The translations under genes were made by a program, and so were the position numbers. Of a DNA stretch of 64,000 bases, positions 22,934 through 34,166 are shown one piece after another. A model generated the notes under the pieces. It was not told the DNA's origin. It did no database searches and saw nothing but the letters and a program-made list of their open reading frames with translations. This DNA is from Iris pallida. Its lineage: Eukaryota > Streptophyta > Magnoliopsida > Asparagales > Iridaceae. The stretch lies in contig JANAVB010031417.1 in NCBI GenBank assembly GCA_029216955.1, positions 24,534,331 through 24,598,330 of the forward strand, in the 5' to 3' direction. Positions within the stretch are counted from its first letter, which is position 1, and each line of letters opens with the position of its first letter.

Positions 22934-23109
22934 CCATACTTGGCAATTAAGTTGTGGACCATTATGTTTGACATTGTTGTTACAAATTTTTATATATCTG
23001 TGTTGATTGATGAGATTGTGTTTCAAACGTGTTCGTGATTGTGTGTATCTGTGTTGTTTGATACTGTGTTCGTGATACACACCGTTGTTGCTGTAACAAA
23101 TGGTGTGGG

Positions 23110-23169
23110 GGATGCTGCAAATGCTGCAGGGGATGCTGCAAATGCTGCAGGGAATGCTGCAAATGCTGT
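23110..23169. repeat. Three tandem 21-bp units
   Basis: The unit ggatgctgcaaatgctgca is repeated three times with small changes and is followed by a T-rich stretch. Nothing shows a function. Confidence 0.85.
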
Positions 23170-23189
23170 ATTTTTTTAATTTTTTTAAT

Positions 23190-23626
23190 ATTAGCGACGT
23201 TCATCGACGATTTTCGACGTTCAGCGACGACAATAACGTCGCTATCAACGTCGCTAACTGTGAGGAAAACCGTCGCTGATCGTCACTAAACGTCGGTACT
23301 GTAGCGACGTAGAAAAGTCGTAGAACGTCGTCATATGGCTCTCAAGCCAGGTCAGTATCGATGCATGTCAAGTCGCTTAACGTCGCTAGTATACGTCGGT
23401 AAATGATGATGTTTTACGTTGCTGGCAGTCGCTAAATTAGCGACGTAGCAGCGTCGCTAAAGCTCGTCGCAATAGCGACGTATTGCAACGTTTTCTTGTT
23501 TAGCGACTAGGTTAATCGCGACTACTTGAAAACGTCGCTAAATTCGTCGCTAATAGAAATTAGCGACGTATTTTCCCTATTTAGCGACGTCTTGATGCGT
23601 CGCTGATTTGACAGATTTTAGTAGTG
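23190..23626 (-). repeat. CACTA subterminal repeat block and terminus
   Basis: Roughly twenty copies of tagcgacgt or its complement, in both orientations, fill 23190-23600. They end at a terminus that on the minus strand begins CACTACTAAAATC (23626 inward). CACTA elements have such subterminal motif arrays as transposase-binding sites. The expected 3-bp target duplicate on the right would be gga at 23627-23629. Confidence 0.75.
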
Positions 23627-23924
23627 GGATATGTGAATTTGAAATTGTGTCACGACGATGTTAAGTAGTTACAACTGAATGGATCTTGATAATTGTGAGA
23701 CTTGATTCGTATTCGAGTTTGGATAGTGGTAATGATTGCAATGAGTTTGAGCTTATGAGAAAAAAAGATGTTCAAGTTATGTATATCGACGATGGTATTG
23801 AGGCATATCAAAGACGATATGCAATAACTCGGGGATACTCTGATCGAATGAACGAAAATTATGTTGAGCATTGTTGTTGGACAAATAAGATGCAAGTTAA
23901 GTTGAAGGTAGTTTGTATGATGAC
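23627..23924. other. Unassigned flank between the CACTA end and Tat-A
   Basis: About 300 bp that match nothing else in the window. One forward frame is open across most of it (for example QVMYIDDGIEAYQRRYAITR) with a somewhat gene-like composition, but it has no start, splice or family match that I recognise. It may be a fragment of older coding sequence. Confidence 0.3.
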
Positions 23925-24822
23925 TGTAGGTCCTAAAAAATCAAGTTGTATATATCAACAAAGTCATGAAGATCAAGAAATGCATCTTTCAAATGAACTG
24001 CACAGACATCAGATTGCGCAGCATACAGATTGCGCACACTAGACTGCGCACACTTTCAAGCGCGCAGGCTGACGTGGCAAATCATCATCATTACCTGACA
24101 CAATCAAATCTTCTGACAGCTGACAGCACGGAGAACGAGGCAACTGTTTGTTTAATCATGCAGCACGGCGCTCGAGGACAGCTAGCAGCGCAATCTGCCA
24201 GCCTATCTGATGTGCAATCCATACTGGCGTAATCTATGCCTGCGCAGTCCATTCCTGCACAATCCAAAGCCAGCGCAATTCAGGTTGCGCGCTCTATCAA
24301 CACAACTGACAACATATACGTGGCATTCATGCCATCAATTGCTCATTACGTGGCAACCGTCTATGCACGATCATGCACATTTCAATCAAATGATGCCATG
24401 TGTCCAAGACAGTTGGCCCATGATCAGACAACTGCCTGCGCGGTCCACTGTCGCGTAATCCAATTCATGCGCAATCCATCATGCGCAGTCCAAAATAACT
24501 AAAAGTTAGTTATTTCTAGAACTCTATAAATAGAGTTTTAAGTCTCCATTCAAGGAGATCAGAGATCACAGATCAGAATTATCAGAGAGTCTAGGAGTTC
24601 TTGCCCAAGTGCTGCTGCATTCTTCTGAGGCTTTGCCTTCAATTCTTCGAGGCTTTTGCCTTTAAGTCAACTTCAGAGGTTACCGTCTTCAAAGTTCACA
24701 TCGTCTAAGGGATAAAGCAATCGTCTTCTAGATTGGATTCCTACAGTTGTACTTTTCCAGAATTCTTGTAATCTTTACAAAGTTTGTATCAATAAAGTTT
24801 CATACTTTTGTTTTTGCAAACA
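23925..24822 (+). repeat. 5' LTR of Tat-A
   Basis: This 898-bp LTR runs from TGTAGGTCCT to gcaaaca. It aligns with the Tat-C LTR at 55883-56798 with well over 10% difference. It carries about a dozen copies of a tgcgca(a/g)tcc-type motif and a TATA box at 24525-24532. The polyadenylation-type signal aataaag is near its end. Confidence 0.85.
24525..24532 (+). promoter_or_regulatory. TATA box of the Tat-A 5' LTR
   Basis: The sequence ctctataaatagag is a near-ideal plant TATA box. It directly follows the motif-rich part of the LTR and is conserved at 56460-56467 in Tat-C. Confidence 0.75.
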
Positions 24823-24824
24823 AA

Positions 24825-26687
24825 ATGGCGACTCTGCTGGGGACGACTATTTCCTCCGACGAGGAAGTGACAACTCAATGTGACGTAGCGTCTATCGGAA
24901 AGACGCAGAAGACTCTGGTTGTGAAGGTCAACCAGACAGCCTATGAAGCCATGATCAACTCCAAGACCACTCCTCACACTGCAACAACTTCTGCCACAAG
25001 CAAAGTGTACCCAGTGTGGGTCCCAAAGACTGCTGTACAGTCCAAAGTTTCTGCCAGCAAGACTTCTGCGCAGTCTGCCATCAAGACTGCTGCGTAGTCC
25101 AAGGCTTCTGTCACCAAGCCTGCTGCACAATCTGTCTCTGCCATTGCTGCACAATCTGTTGTTACTAGTACACAGAAGACTTCATATGCTGCCCTGGCTA
25201 AGTACAAGACTCCTATACCTCTGGCGCAGTTGGCTGCCAATCTTCCTGCGCAAAACAACACTCCAGCAACCAGAGTCCATCCTAAGCACTCTGTAGCAAG
25301 AACTCCTGATACGCAAACTACAGTTTCTGTGGCTAAAACCAGTACACTTTTTGCCAGAGTCATTGATGCGCAAATGGCCAGTGCACCATCAACTCATGCG
25401 CAAATCATGCCTGCACAATCTAAGAGTGACAGCCTTTTGGCTAAACTCTCTTCTTCTCATAACAAGGGGAAAAGCTCTGCTTCTCCTCTCAAATTCCCTG
25501 TTGCTCCTGCGCAATCCACTGGGGGTAGTCTTTTGGCTATTCCTCTTCATCCTTAAAATAAAGGAAAAGGCCCGTTGGTCTTTTCTCAAACTTCCTTATC
25601 CTATGACTTGGAAGAGAACAGAGGGAAACGCTCTTTAGCTAACTCTTCTTCACAAAACAAAGGAAAAGGCCCTTTGGTCTTTTCTCAATCTTCTTCTGTT
25701 TTTACCGTAGAAGATCGATCTGAATGTGCCTCGGCACCAGTCAGTACTAGAACTCTTTCAAATAAGGATTCTTCTTTCCTTCATGACAAGAGAACTTGTA
25801 CTGATCAAAGAGGTATTCTGCCTACTCCGGTAGCAGAGTTTCAAGATCTCCCAACTCTCAAGATATCCCGCTCAAGACAGGGAAAACTGTTGGTGTCTCA
25901 AACGGAAGTCCCTGGGGGTGAATTTGCTGATCTCAGAACTTATCTTAAAAGACCCACTTCGGTGAAACGCAAACAGCCAATGCCGAAGACCAAACATCAT
26001 CAAAAACAAATCTCCAGGGTTAAAAATCCTGACACCTATGCCAATGAAGTGAGCACTTCCCTGTATACTCAAGGGACAAAATATTTGAAGAATCGAAATC
26101 ATGTTCCGAACATTATCAAAGAACAGATCCCTCAGAGTTTTTCTCATCCTGCTGTTGTTTTCGATCTCCGAGAACATCTCAGACAAAAATGGGACAATGT
26201 TTTAATACCTCCATCTCAATCATCTGATCATCATTGCAATCACAAAGTCATCATCCAATGTTGTTGTCAAACAACAAAAAGATCTGTCTTCGATCGTCTG
26301 ACTTTTGCAAACTCTGAAGCTATGTCAGAGAATGAAGAAGTGTTGTACGCTTCTGTCAACATGAATTCCCGAGACACTGGGGGTAGAAGGTGCTCTAAGC
26401 ACGGCAAACCTCGCAAACCAAGCCAGCGGTATCTAGATTTACTTCAAGAAACTTCTGAAAGAGTATTTCGACATACCCGGTCCCGAAGCCGAGACACAAT
26501 CGGTCAAAGGAATCTTCTTCAAGATCCTTCTGGTTATCTTCCTACTTCTCAGTCAGGAGACGACTCTTTCTCCGACTACGATGCATACATCGAAAGCTCT
26601 GAACAGACAGTGTCCTCTACTGTACCAAGAGAAGTGACAGCTTATGTTGTCAATGAGGACCCAGATGCTTCAACCTCAGCAAATTAA
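24825..26687 (+). pseudogene. gag: Tat-A gag, N-terminal part
   Basis: The frame starts at ATG 24825 (MATLLGT), overlapping the primer-binding site, and stays in one frame to 26687 with stops at 25095, 25554 and 26685. The first ~250 codons are low-complexity, rich in A-Q-S and K-T/S. They are encoded by repeats of the same tgcgcaatcc-like motif that fills the LTR. A more conserved part follows (LPTPVAEFQDLPTLKISRS, then SKHGKPRKPSQRYL). Tat-C has the same protein and Tat-B a divergent version, so this is a genuine Tat gag segment. Confidence 0.75.
24826..24843 (+). other. Primer-binding site of Tat-A
   Basis: The sequence tggcgactctgctgggga starts three bases after the LTR end. It begins with TGG, as complements of tRNA 3' ends do, and is identical in all three Tat copies. 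I do not assign the tRNA. It overlaps the gag start codon: the T and G of the ATG at 24825 are its first bases. Confidence 0.8.
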
Positions 26688-28669
26688 GAACAACGGATTG
26701 CTGCACTTGAAGACAAACTGAAGACCATGGCTGAAATGGTCGCTAGTATGCATTCTATTATTGTGGCACAACATGCCGCACCACCGACTGTACCTGCCGT
26801 AAGTCCTAAAATTATAGCATCTTCGGTACCTGTCAACGCTGGGTTGGGGGTGGTATCTCCTCAAATACCCTCTGTACAAGTTCAACCTATACCCAGTCAG
26901 TCAGGTGCTGGGGTGGTACTTACCATGCAGTTCCTCCTCCTAACACTCAGATTCTACCTGCTCCTTCTTCATCATCAGAAGATGCCAATGAAGCTGTCAA
27001 ACTCTTGAGAACTCAGTTCGAAGCTTTTAAGGAGAAAGACAACTTACAAAGATTGGGGATCAAGCAGCCATACCCAGTTGAATGAAAGGAAGTCCCGTTT
27101 CCTCCTAAATATAAAATCCCAACAATCTCTCTGTTTGATGGCAGCACTTCTCCAAGCCAGTTCATCAATCACTTTGAGGTAATGACCATTCAACTCCAAC
27201 CAAATGACGCTCTTCTTACCAGAGTATTCGTTGGCTGTTTAGCTGGCGTAGCATATGACTAGTACAGAAGCTTGCCCGATGGTTGTATCACCTCTTTCTC
27301 AGGTCTCAAACAAATCTTCCTGGAATGATTTTATGAGGGATTCAACGACATGACTATGTCGGCTCTCAACAAAATCAAACAGAAACATAATGAAACCGCT
27401 GAAAGTTTCATCGAACGGTTCCGCCGTGAAGCCCTAAAGATGCCTCCAGGGACTCCGGCCGCTGTCACTATTGATACTTGCAAGGCAAATCTTTTGTCTA
27501 TCATCAGCATGTGGACAGGGTCGACCCAATTCCAAGACTGGCCATCCTTCATTGTCAATGCTAAAGCTGCTGAAGTTAGCACTGACAAGTTTAAGCAACT
27601 AGGGGTACAAATGTCTAACCCCGACCGGAATGAACATCAAACATCAGGTGGTGGCAATCGCCAGAACAACCGTAAACCAAAAGAAACTTTGAACATCAAT
27701 TTGAACAAGAACAAAGAATCTCTGGCGGTTAACATAGCTCCTCCTACGTCCACTCCTACTCCTTCAGCACCTCCACCAAGGGAACCTCGTCCTAAAGTAG
27801 AGTATTCCTTTGACGAGAATGACACGGCAAGCATCTTTGATTGCTTGCTCAAAAGCAACAAGATTCAGCTCCCAGACCCAAAAAAACCTGATGAAGTCGG
27901 TAAGACAGATCATCCTAAATATTGTGTCTACCACAGGTTCATTGGACACCCTACTAGAGTATGCTATGTGCTCAAAGGCAAAATTCAAGAGTTGGTCAAT
28001 ACTGGTGTCGTTACTCTGCAACAAGATGAGAAGACTGTTACTGCAAATATGGTCTCGGTCCAATTCGGTGATTTTCCTCCGCAGATGGTGCAGCATGGTA
28101 TCATTCCTATTCCCAGAGCTACTCTCGAGATTGAGAATCTTCCTCCTCCACAAAGTGAAGGTCTCATCCCCTTGTCTCTTGACAACGGCAAAATTATGTG
28201 GATTCATCCGGATCTTGCTTCAGAGTTCGAACTTCCCTCTTCTTCTAAGAAGAAAGACCGCTCCAAGGGCAAGACAAAGATTTACAATATGGTGTCCTTT
28301 GATCCCATAGTTGATGAAGAAATCCTGTTGGGCACTAGGTCAGGAAAAGCTTATCTAAAAGATTATCCTAAAAACCAAGAGAATCCTGCCTCTTCCTCTG
28401 AACCTGTTCCGGTGCAGCCTGCTTCTACTGAGGATATTCCTACTGCTTCTTCACCAGTGGTGATACCCATTCCTTCCAAGCCAACGATCGCTGATAAAGG
28501 CAAACAGCAAGTCCGCTTCGATAAACCCTTGAAGAAGACATCTCCTTCTGGGCTTGAAAAGCCCTACAATTTTGATATTTTGGCTCAATTAGCTAATACA
28601 CCGGCCCGGCTATCCACGCCTTTCCAAAGAGACACAGAAAACTCTAAGCGAAGCTCTCATGCAAGCTGA
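26688..28669 (+). pseudogene. gag: Tat-A gag, capsid and zinc-binding part
   Basis: A coiled-coil-like start (ALEDKLKTMAEMVASMHSII) leads into the capsid core (RLGIKQPYPVE, SPSQFINHFEVMT, MWTGSTQFQDWPSFI). A single zinc-binding motif follows, YCVYHRFIGHPTRVCY, of form C-x2-H-x5-H-x4-C. A frameshift near 26920, several stops (27084, 27259 and 27327 regions) and a deletion near 28615 disrupt it. The last shifts the frame into the protease frame. The order and motifs match Tat-B and Tat-C. Confidence 0.8.
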
Positions 28670-31600
28670 AACCTGCTTAGCCCTTCTGAAGAAGCCGGAA
28701 GCAAAACCAGTTTCTTGCCTCCATTGTCATAGCGTGTTGGAGTTAATTCCAAACATAACTTTCACTCAAGATGACTTGTTAATAGAAGACAACAGGCATG
28801 ACCGTCCTTTCTACTATACAGGATATATCGACTCGATGAAAGTCGATCGTATTCTGATAGACCCAGGGTCTGCCCTTAGCATCATGCCAAAGACAATGTT
28901 GGATGCGTTGAAAATCCCAGTACATAGTCTCTCTAGTACAATCACCACTATTCTTGGGTTTAATCAGGGAAGGAGTGAACCTTTGGGCAAGATCCGCCTA
29001 AAACTCCAAATAGGTAATCTGCGCACAAAAGTGACCTTCTATATCATCGACAATCATGGTTGTTCTTATAATGCTTTATTGGGGAGACCATTCCTACATG
29101 AACACAACATTGTTCCATCAACTCTTTATCAATATTTTAAATATGTTGATGACAATGGAGAAGTTCAGAAGGAAGTTGCTGATCTTTATCCTTTCAAAGG
29201 CGTTGAAGCATGCTGCAACGATGCTCGCATGTACAAGGATGAATTCATGAAGGTTGTCTTATCTCTGGATACTGAAGAAGAATCAGAAGCAGTGCCCAAA
29301 GATACCTTTATCATACCTGTTAAAGGGCGTGCTTCTCGTCCTCAATCTTCTAAGCCACTGGCTATTCACTTGCCAGTTCAGAAGAAACCAACGGATGATG
29401 ATCATGATCAAAGGAAGATCACCTCTTCTGAGCCGCTTGTTATTGATTTACGTCGTAACAAGGACAAAAAGCAGCTCACTTCTTCTGAGCCATTTGTTAT
29501 AGATCTACCTCATAACAAGGAAAAAAGGGAGCTCACCTCCTCTGAGCCGTTTGTTATCGACCTCCGTCGTAACAAAGCTAATCCTCCTCCTCGTTTTTCT
29601 TCTCCCCCTCTTGTAATCAATCTGACCAAGCATGTTAAGGCTAAAGGTCCTATTGTAAATATACAGATCAATGAAAAAGCATCTACTTTCCAGTATACTG
29701 ATGTCATTTATTATACTAAATGCTATTTGGATATGTTAGATAGCTTCAAATCATTTACAATGGGAGTTGTACAATCTCTTCAAACAGAAGTCTCATTTGA
29801 AGACCCAGATGACTCTTACCGTATTGTCCCTTCTCGAAAGAAGGGCGAAAGTCCAATACTTTTTAGTAAAGGACCAGAACAACAATTCAGTTATACGGAT
29901 GATAGTAAACTTAACGATACAGGACATCTCCAACATCGGCGTTACAGTCAACAATCAAAAGACATCATCCAAAAAATGGGTTATGACTTCAAGAGCGGCC
30001 TCAACTACGGTAAAGGTAGAAAGACTCCTCTTCGTACAGCTGTTCCAAAAGAAAAGTCAGAGATGTACTACAGCAGGACCAAAAGAGGTCTTGGATATGC
30101 TTCTCCTCCAATGTTATCCCCAGCAATTTCTGACTCTGATAGTGAAGAGCGCTCTAACTCTTCTGATTCCAGATCATGGAATTTTGACACCAGTATTGGT
30201 CAAATTCATCGATTGACTGTGTCTTCTAACATGGTCTCTGCCAAACTTTCAGAAGGCTATGACGAGGATGTTGAAGAAAGTTCTGAAATAGAACCTTGGG
30301 CTCAACGAATGGATACTCAATGGGAACTCCGATTCAAACAAAGGTAACCTCCTACCGAAGATCAATTGGTTCAAATTGACGTAGGAGAGAACGGGTCACC
30401 TCATCCAATATTCATTAGCAAGAATCTTTCAGAAGAGGATAAACAAGAGTTAATTCTTCTGATTAAAGAATATATTGATGTCTTTGCCTGGAGCTATTAA
30501 GACATGCCAGGACTGGATCTTAAAGTCGCTACTCATAAACTGAACATCTTACCGAATGCAAAATCGGTCAAACAACAAAAACGGCATTTCAAGCCAGAAA
30601 TGATGGATGCAATCGACGATAAAGTCAAGAAGCTTATAGCTTGCGGCTTTATCAGAGAAGAGCAGCATCCTGATTTGGTAGCTAATGTTGTCCCAGTTCT
30701 AAAAAAAACCGGCAAAGTTCGAGTCTGCATCGACTTTCGAGATCTTAATGAAGCATGTCCAAAAGACGAATTCCCTTTCCCTATTACGGACGTCATGATC
30801 GATAATAATTGTGGGTTCGAAAGAATATCTTTCATGGATGGATGCTCCGGATACAATCAGATTCGGATGAATCCTGAAGATGAAAAACATACTTCTTTTT
30901 GCACTCCTCGTGGAGTCTCTGTTACACAGTGATGCCATTTGGTCTCACGAACGCTGGTGCAACATACCAATGAGCTATGAGTACCATCTTCAGAGATCAT
31001 CTTCGCAAAACTGTCGAATGTTACGTTGACGATATCGCCGTCAAAAGTCGTCTGAAAGAAGATCACATCCAAGATCTGAGAACTATCTTCAATCTCATGT
31101 GCCAACATTAGCTCAAGATGAATCCCACCAAGTCATTCTTAGGTGTCTCTAGTGGTAAGTTTCTTGGCTTCGTTATTACCTCTAAGGGTATACACATGGA
31201 TCCCGAGAAGATCAAAGCCATTCAAGAGATGCGTCCTCCACGCAATCTAAAAGAGCTACGAGGATTCCAAGGTCGACTTGCGTACATCAGGAGGTTCATT
31301 TCGAACTTATCTGGACGCTGCAGACCATTTACTCAACTAATGAAGAAGGGTGTATCTTTCGTTTGGACCGAAGAATGTCAACGAGCATTTGATGACATCA
31401 AGCGATATCTCATGAATCCACCAGTCTTGGTACCACCAATCTCTGGCATACCATTCTTAATATATGTTCGTACCATGGACCATTCATTGGGTGCTTTACT
31501 TGCCCAAAAGAACAAAGAAGGCCACGAACAAGCTATCTATTATCTCAGTCGTACTATAATTGGTGCTGAACACCGTTATAGTCCGGTCGAAAAAGAATGC

Positions 31601-31902
31601 CTAGCTCTTATGTTTGTTGTTCAAAAGATGCGGTATTATATCATTGTTCAAACCATTCATGTTATATCCCGAGTTAATCCTCTTCGGGTACTGATGAAGA
31701 AACCTAGCACGCTCAACTCTCGGCTGGCTACATGGGCCATTCTGCTAGTCCAATATGACATGGTGTATGTTCCACAAAAGTCTGTCAAAGGTCAAGCACT
31801 CGCAGATTTCTTAGCAGCTCATCCTGTTCCAGAGACGTCCAAGCTCTACGATGAAATTCCAGACGAGACGTTGGAAGTCAACATGATCTCTAAAGAATTT
31901 CC
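28659..31902 (+). pseudogene. pol: Tat-A pol part 1: protease, linker with G-patch-like segment, RT, RNase H
   Basis: Protease has LIDPGSALSIMP (DPGS instead of the common DSG/DTG, as in the other Tat copies here). Next comes a linker with four SSEPFVIDL-like repeats (29346-29630) and a G-patch-like stretch (MGYDFKSGLNYGKGRK ... RGLGYASP, 29950-30100). RT follows with CIDFRDLNEACPKDEFPFP and catalytic YVDD at 31022-31033, then RNase H. Stops occur at 30345 and 30498. A frameshift near 30920 and further stops near 30975 and 31110 break RT. Sequence ends at 31902, a few codons before the second RNase H, where the copia LTR begins. Confidence 0.85.
29346..29630 (+). repeat. Repeated (S/T)SEP-hydrophobic peptide units in Tat-A pol linker
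   Basis: The coding repeat is SSEPLVIDL, SSEPFVIDL, SSEPFVIDL, SSPPLVINL at ~60-nt spacing, with one weaker copy before (SSKPLAIHL). The core [VIL]-I-[DN]-L beside serines and an acidic residue resembles SUMO-interaction motifs. Tat-B has different units at the same place. Confidence 0.7.
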
Positions 31903-32954
31903 TGTTGGCCCATTGGTCATAGTCAACCTGATTTTAATAATTGATCAAAACTCTGTCTGGATATACGAAGCTTGTTGGGACATCTCAGCTTCTTGGACAT
32001 AAGCAAGATTGGATATTCACTCCGTTCAAGACTGAAGATCTGTTTGCCTACTTGAGTCTGTACTTCCTATGCAATGTAATTTTTTACTTTATTTGAGTCT
32101 AGGAATACGTTGTACACCGAGTCGTACTGGCAAATAGGCTATCCCCAAAATAGTTCAAAATGTTTTTAAAATGACCTATCAAAATGTTTACAAAAAGGTT
32201 TTCAAAAATCACCAAAAATCTATTTTAAAACCCTAACCTAACCCTGACAGAACTCGGCCAGAGTTCGGCCAGAGTTCGGCCAGAGTTCGGTTGGTGGCCG
32301 TTTGATTTTTGAATTTTCTGGAACTTGGTCCTCCTGCAGTTACGGATTTGACCGAGATTTGCTCATCGAGTTCTGCCCGAATTCTGCCCGAATTCTGACA
32401 GAGTTCTCCCTTTGGAATTCCTATAAATAGAGATGGATTTCGATCATTTCAATTCACTCATTCACTTTCAATCTTCTCTCTATCTAAAAAGCTTTCTGCC
32501 TTCCAAAGAGTTTTCTAGAGCTTTCATTTTCAGATCCCAAGCCAGTTACAATCCTCTAGTCGATTTGCCAGTGCGGTACGGTCTAGAAGTTTCTGAGAGA
32601 TTGTAATCAGAAGGCTTGATTGAAGAATACCTCTTCACATTTGAAGTTGGACGAGTTCTTCGTATCAAAGCTCGCGTTGTAGAAGTTGCAAGGACTTCGT
32701 AAGAAAACTTGCGATTTTTTCTATAGTGGATTCAACTGGTAGCAAGAGTTCTACCGACTGGATTAGTCCTCAACAGAGGGATACCAGTATACATCGCTGT
32801 CTTTGCGTTTGCTTTCTGAACTCTGCCTTTACATTATTTCAACTGTGATTATATACTGTGATTGTGTTGCTAACATTTTTTAATTAGCATTATTCCGCTG
32901 CCAACTCTATTCACCCCCCTCTAGAGTATTACGCTTTACTATACCATTCCTACA
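31903..32954 (+). repeat. 5' LTR of the copia element
   Basis: This 1052-bp LTR runs from TGTTGGCCCATTGG to cctaca. It holds tandem copies of cagagttcggc (32250-32292), a TATA box at 32422-32429 and a long transcribed leader. By eye, about 11 substitutions and one 12-bp duplication separate its first 720 bp from the 3' LTR. Bases 31898-31902 (tttcc) would be the target duplicate, but the partner is lost. Confidence 0.85.
32422..32429 (+). promoter_or_regulatory. TATA box of the copia 5' LTR
   Basis: The sequence cctataaatagag lies downstream of the attcggcc/agttcggcc repeats. The same box is at 53903-53910 in the 3' LTR. Confidence 0.75.
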
Positions 32955-32956
32955 AT

Positions 32957-32971
32957 TGGTATCAAAGCGGG
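32957..32971 (+). other. Primer-binding site of the copia element
   Basis: The sequence tggtatcaaagcggg, two bases after the LTR, matches the initiator methionyl-tRNA type of site common in plant copia elements. Confidence 0.75.
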
Positions 32972-33038
32972 TGTTACAGGTAAAGCGAGGTAACAGTGCT
33001 ATTATTTATTCACTATTTATTAGATCACAGCACATCAC

Positions 33039-33046
33039 ATGGCTAC
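33039..33046 (+). pseudogene. gag: Copia gag start codon and first bases, cut off by Tat-B
   Basis: The bases atggctac are the start of copia gag. The frame resumes after the Tat-B insertion at 47322, where the next bases complete the third codon. The last five bases (gctac) are the target site, duplicated at 47317-47321. Confidence 0.8.
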
Positions 33047-34145
33047 TGTAGGATGTGGAAAATTATGACACGCTGTCATTTTCATCCATACGCTTAAAGA
33101 CAGATGTCAGTTGAAGCCATACGCTCAGTTAAGAGCCATACGTTCAGTTCAGAGTTGTACGCTCATTCAAAAGCCATACGCTCAGTAAATATTTTATTAT
33201 TTACTGAAGTGACAGCACAGCATATGTTTAAATGAGGAATGAATCTGACACTTCATCTTTCGTGCAAAGACAGTTGTCACGAGAAAAGTAACCGTCGTAT
33301 AGGTTTTCGAAGAGTCGGTTTTGTCTTTTACGAGGACAACTCAGCAGCCTTTATAAATACAAAAGCCATCATTACTGTCAGTTTTGACAGTCTGTCAGCC
33401 GTCAAATCTGCAGTCACGACGCTCGAGAAGATTTTGTCAGTTATGGAAAGATATGGTGTATCAAAGAAGATTGATGATAGCCACGTGGCCACTTCTCCAG
33501 TGAGCGTATCGACCTCACATGACTCCTTCTTCACCCATCCAAGTGAGCGTATGGACCTCACATGATTCCTTGCTAACCAAGCGAGCGTATGATCTCCATA
33601 CGACTCCTTGCCCATAAAGTGAGCGTATGGATTTCCTATGGCACTACGCTGTCCAAGTCAGCGTATAACTCTCCTTCAACGAGGCAGCGTATTACAGCAA
33701 CCATATCCAGGATTACAGTCAACACACGTTCTCACGTGTCCTGTACCAGTTATCCACTTCTCTAGAAGTTATGCAACGTGGCATCCAGGCCATCAATCTC
33801 TCCTGAATATGCTCCACTACTTTCAACCGCACGCTAATGTGTCTCCATCAGAATTCGCCACGCGTCCCTGCAGTTATGCACATGTCAAGTAACTACCTGA
33901 GCGTATGCTTAAGGACAGTTATCCTGAACTCTATAAAAAAGAGTTTCTTCATCTTTATCAGATACTACATGTCATTTTTCAGAAAGAACAGAGAGATTGC
34001 CCAGTTGCTGTCCAAGTTCTTCGAAGTTCGAGTTTTCTTCATCGCATCGTCCAAGGGATAAAGTAATCGTCTTCTAGATTAGATTCCTACAGTTGTAATT
34101 TTCTCAGATACAAAATAAATAAAGTGAATTTATTTATGGAAAACA
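33047..34145 (+). repeat. 5' LTR of Tat-B
   Basis: The LTR starts TGTAGGATGTGG and ends ggaaaaca. It contains about fourteen copies of catacgct/agcgtatg-type motifs: the catacgctca orientation in the first 150 bp, the gagcgtatg orientation later. A TATA box ctataaaaaa lies at 33931-33940. An ATG at 34136, ten bases before the LTR end, opens the gag frame. Confidence 0.95.
33932..33940 (+). promoter_or_regulatory. TATA box of the Tat-B 5' LTR
   Basis: The sequence ctctataaaaaagag occupies the same place relative to the LTR end as the Tat-A TATA box. The 3' LTR copy is at 47103-47111. Confidence 0.7.
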
Positions 34146-34148
34146 AAT

Positions 34149-34166
34149 TGGCGACTCTGCTGGGGA
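34149..34166 (+). other. Primer-binding site of Tat-B
   Basis: The sequence tggcgactctgctgggga starts three bases after the LTR and is identical to Tat-A and Tat-C. It lies inside the gag frame and encodes LATLLG. Confidence 0.85.

Larger units (their letters stand above)
20813..23626 (-). mobile_element. CACTA (EnSpm-like) transposon remnant with captured gene pieces
   Basis: The right end is diagnostic. Read on the minus strand it starts CACTACTAAAATCTGTCAA, and inside it lies a dense subterminal block of AGCGACGT/ACGTCGCT repeats. No matching left terminus is visible, so the left boundary at the gag break is only approximate. No transposase frame is seen. The interior is made of direct repeats, tandem repeats and an inverted repeat of a B3-gene fragment, so it looks like a non-autonomous, gene-capturing element. 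Confidence 0.55.

Noticed and set aside
23686..24042. 118-codon ORF crossing into the Tat-A LTR
   Set aside because: Its second half is LTR sequence, so the ORF was created by the insertion. The first part is only noted as an unassigned flank.
24789..25363. Minus-strand ORFs over the Tat-A gag N-terminus
   Set aside because: They are shadows of the tgcgcaatcc repeat-coding region and have no TATA or conservation of their own, unlike the antisense ORFs in the 3' region.
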